A stretch of DNA of 64,000 bases, taken from Lentzea californiensis. GTDB taxonomy: Bacteria; Actinomycetota; Actinomycetes; Mycobacteriales; Pseudonocardiaceae. The stretch lies in contig NZ_JANBBE010000008.1 of NCBI RefSeq assembly GCF_024648825.1, positions 372,001-436,000 on the forward strand, given 5' to 3'. Shown one piece after another: positions 61,973 through 64,000 of this stretch (position 1 is the stretch's first letter; each line of letters begins with the position of its first letter). The notes under the pieces are model-generated. The model saw nothing but the letters and a program-made list of their open reading frames with translations. It was not told the origin of the DNA and made no database searches. Made by a program: the position numbers and the translations under genes.

Positions 61973-63626
61973 TTCGCGCGCCTCCCTGCTGCTGCTGTTG
62001 TTGCTGTTGCTGCGGGGTGGTCAGTTCCGGCCCTTGCTCGGCCGCCGCAGCCTCCATTTCGGACGGACCGGCGAGCCCGGGCTGCGCCAGTTCCCGTTCC
62101 TGCGTGGACGACTTGGCTGCCAGCACCCACGTGTCCTTGGACCCGCCGCCCTGCGACGAGTTCACGATCAAACTGCCCTCCGGCAACGCCACCCGCGTCA
62201 GCCCACCGGGCAACACGAAGATGAAGTTGCCGTCGTTCACCGCAAAAGGCCGCAGGTCCACGTGCCGCGGCGCCAGCCGGTTGCCGATCTTGGTGGGCAC
62301 GGTGCTCAGCTGCACGACAGGCTGCGCGATCCACCCGCGCGGGTTGGTCTTGATCCGCTTCCGCAACGAGTTCAACTCGCGCACCGTCGCGTCGGGCCCG
62401 AACACGATCCCGTACCCGCCAGAGCCCTCGACGGGCTTCACCACCAGCTCGTCGATGCGGTCGAACACGTGTGACCGCTCGTCCGACAACCAGCACCGGA
62501 ACGTGTCCACGTTGGGCAGCAAGCACTTCTCGCCGAGGTAGTACTGCACGATCTCCGGCATGTACGTGTAGACGAGCTTGTCGTCCGCCACCCCGTTGCC
62601 CACCGCGTTGGCGACGACGACGTTGCCGGCCCGCGCCGCGTTCAACAGCCCGGCGATCCCCAGCACCGAGTCCGGCCGGAAGTGCACAGGATCCAGGAAG
62701 TCGTCGTCGATGCGCCGGTAGATGACATCGACCTGCCGCTCACCCTCGGTCGTCCGGAGGTACACGAAGTTGTCGCGGCAGAACAGATCCCGCCCCTCGA
62801 CCAACTCCACACCCATCTGCCGCGCGAGCAAGGAGTGCTCGAAGTAAGCACTGTTCGCAAGGCCAGGCGTGAGCACGACAACGTTCGGATCCGCGGCGTT
62901 GGGCGCGGCAGCGTTGCGGAGTGCCCTGAGCAGATGAACCGCATAGTCACCCACAGCGCGCACACGGTGCCGTGCGAACAGGTCAGGAAAGACCCGAGCC
63001 ATCGTCCGCCGGTTCTCCATGACGTACGAGACACCGGACGGACACCGAAGGTTGTCTTCGAGCACCCGGAACGTCCCCTGCTCGTCCCGCACCAGGTCCA
63101 CACCCGAGACGTGGATGCGCACCCCGTTGGGAGGACTGATGCCGGCCGCCTCCCGGTGGAAGTGCTCGCAGCTGGTGATGAGCCGCCGCGGCAACACTCC
63201 ATCCCGGACGATCTGCGCGTCACCGTAGATGTCCGCGAGGAACATCTCCATCGCCCGCACCCGTTGAACGATGCCCTTCTCGAGCTTCGACCACTCAGTG
63301 GCCGTGATGATCCGCGGGATCAGGTCAAGCGGAAACGGCCGCTCCTGACCACTGAGCGAGAACGTGATCCCTTGGTCCACAAAGGCCCTGCCAAGGGCCT
63401 CACTCCGCGCGTTCAGCTCGTTGACCTGCGACGGAGCCACCGACTCGTACAGCGCGCGGTAAGCACTCCGCACCCCGTTGTCCGTCGAGAACATCTCGTC
63501 GTAGGCACCGGCGTGCGGCCGTTCGGGATTCAGATAGCCGTTGAACAGCTCACCGAGCCTCGGCGTGGTGACCGTGCGGCTGCGGCGCAGTCCTGAGGTG
63601 CGGGCTCGGGGCTCCATGGTCCACAT
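61953..63626 (-). CDS. Circularly permuted ATP-grasp protein (DUF404/DUF407, type 2)
   Basis: 557 residues. Family of peptide-ligase-like enzymes: LGELFNGYLNPERPHAGAYDEMF, PRIITATEWSKLEKGIVQRV, VLEDNLRCPSGVSYVMENRR (about 185-205), RKRIKTNPRGWIAQPVVQLS and VVKPVEGSGGYGIVFG (ATP-binding, about 402-417). The C-terminal 60 residues diverge and include about nine consecutive Gln encoded by mixed CAG/CAA (61986-62012). Equivalent to Rv2411c. Expected to form amide bonds using ATP; substrates unknown. First gene of the operon. Confidence 0.92.
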   Translation of the reverse strand: MWTMEPRARTSGLRRSRTVTTPRLGELFNGYLNPERPHAGAYDEMFSTDNGVRSAYRALYESVAPSQVNELNARSEALGRAFVDQGITFSLSGQERPFPLDLIPRIITATEWSKLEKGIVQRVRAMEMFLADIYGDAQIVRDGVLPRRLITSCEHFHREAAGISPPNGVRIHVSGVDLVRDEQGTFRVLEDNLRCPSGVSYVMENRRTMARVFPDLFARHRVRAVGDYAVHLLRALRNAAAPNAADPNVVVLTPGLANSAYFEHSLLARQMGVELVEGRDLFCRDNFVYLRTTEGERQVDVIYRRIDDDFLDPVHFRPDSVLGIAGLLNAARAGNVVVANAVGNGVADDKLVYTYMPEIVQYYLGEKCLLPNVDTFRCWLSDERSHVFDRIDELVVKPVEGSGGYGIVFGPDATVRELNSLRKRIKTNPRGWIAQPVVQLSTVPTKIGNRLAPRHVDLRPFAVNDGNFIFVLPGGLTRVALPEGSLIVNSSQGGGSKDTWVLAAKSSTQERELAQPGLAGPSEMEAAAAEQGPELTTPQQQQQQQQQGGARNAGTQR

Positions 63627-63715
63627 CTTGAACCTAGTTACGCCGACCGCGCACTAGTCCAACCGGACAGAAACATCCTGGAAACGAAACCCAGTGCTTT
63701 GCCGACCTTGCAGGC

Positions 63716-64000
63716 GTGACCTCAGCCGAAGTGCCAGGCATGGAACTAGAACACATCACCGAACTCAGCACGCCCATCACCGAGTTGGCCATCGATGATG
63801 GGGACCCCGAAAAGCCCGTGCTGTGGGCGTTCTTCGACGGAGGGCCACCGCAGACAGTTCTGGCGAACACCGGTGAACACTTCGCAGGCGAATCCACCGC
63901 GAGTTTTCAGAACGCAGCTCGCAGCCAGCGATCGCTGCAGGTCGCAGGCCTGGAAGTCGAAGCAGACGGCGCGGACATCATCGTGATCTCAAGCTCAGGC
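63716..64000 (+). CDS. Hypothetical protein, N-terminal part (continues past the right edge)
   Basis: At least 95 residues from GTG 63716, or from ATG 63740 (MELEHITELSTPITELAIDD). Acidic, with GDPEKPVLWAFFDGGPPQTVLA. Open to the window end with no stop. No family recognised; no signal peptide. Divergent from the ATP-grasp operon with about 90 bases between. The start is undecided. Confidence 0.5.
   Translation, partial: MTSAEVPGMELEHITELSTPITELAIDDGDPEKPVLWAFFDGGPPQTVLANTGEHFAGESTASFQNAARSQRSLQVAGLEVEADGADIIVISSSG

Overview
This is high-GC actinobacterial chromosome, most likely from a Pseudonocardiales genus related to Lentzea, Saccharothrix or Amycolatopsis. The evidence is strong G/C third-position bias, frequent GTG starts, many 4-nt ATGA/GTGA gene overlaps, apparently leaderless promoters, and actinobacterial families (XRE-DUF5753/DUF397, ECF41 sigma, SmtB-Zur, SirA-CysH). 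The order of the housekeeping genes follows Mycobacterium tuberculosis Rv2343c to Rv2411c: dnaG, dgt, glyS, smtB-zur, uppS, recO, era, cytidine-deaminase-like, corC-like, ybeY, phoH, rsmE, dnaJ2, hrcA, hemW, sirA, cysH, cbiX-like chelatase, lepA, PemK-like, transglutaminase, alpha-E, ATP-grasp. I see no tRNA, rRNA, insertion sequence, phage or CRISPR. The window reads as a conserved core with lineage-specific insertions.

Layout. 1-11969: the dnaG 5' end, an ECF41 sigma factor with a secreted intradiol dioxygenase, two methyltransferases, an AhpD/carboxymuconolactone decarboxylase gene with an ECF41-type promoter, a DUF5753 protein without its HTH, two tandem serpins, dgt-ydcF, a peptidase E-like hydrolase, a secreted beta-lactamase-fold protein and a membrane protein. 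12294-24579: glyS, a TPR protein, the SmtB-Zur pair facing a permease/TIGR03943 pair, and the uppS-recO-era-corC-ybeY-phoH block. 24683-32654: tandem GNAT proteins, HIT, TetR, an alpha/beta hydrolase, rsmE-dnaJ-hrcA, hemW.

32793-41227 is a nearly continuous sulfur-assimilation operon: a cysteine leader peptide with a predicted RNA switch, sirA (siroheme sulfite reductase), a small zinc ribbon protein, cysH (APS reductase), cysD-cysN (ATP sulfurylase), a sulfonate-type ABC transporter and a sirohydrochlorin chelatase that would supply siroheme. No cysC is present, consistent with direct APS reduction. After it come a gene broken by an in-frame amber codon and two tandem copies of a structured ~109-bp element.

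42215-64000 is more accessory: a secreted protein, a MarR/DJ-1 pair diverging from an enoyl-CoA hydratase across two perfect palindromes, a secreted ribonuclease with barstar, an oxidoreductase, an amino-acid permease, two tandem DUF885 peptidases, a nitronate monooxygenase, a GH18 chitinase with DasR-like sites, an HD protein, lepA, a PemK-like protein beside an XRE/DUF397 pair, and the ATP-grasp/alpha-E/transglutaminase operon. The most interesting regulatory features are the sulfur leader (32793-33023), the tandem RNA-like repeats (41813-42057), the nested inverted repeat between recO and era (20136-20300), and the ECF41 promoter match at 4630-4656.
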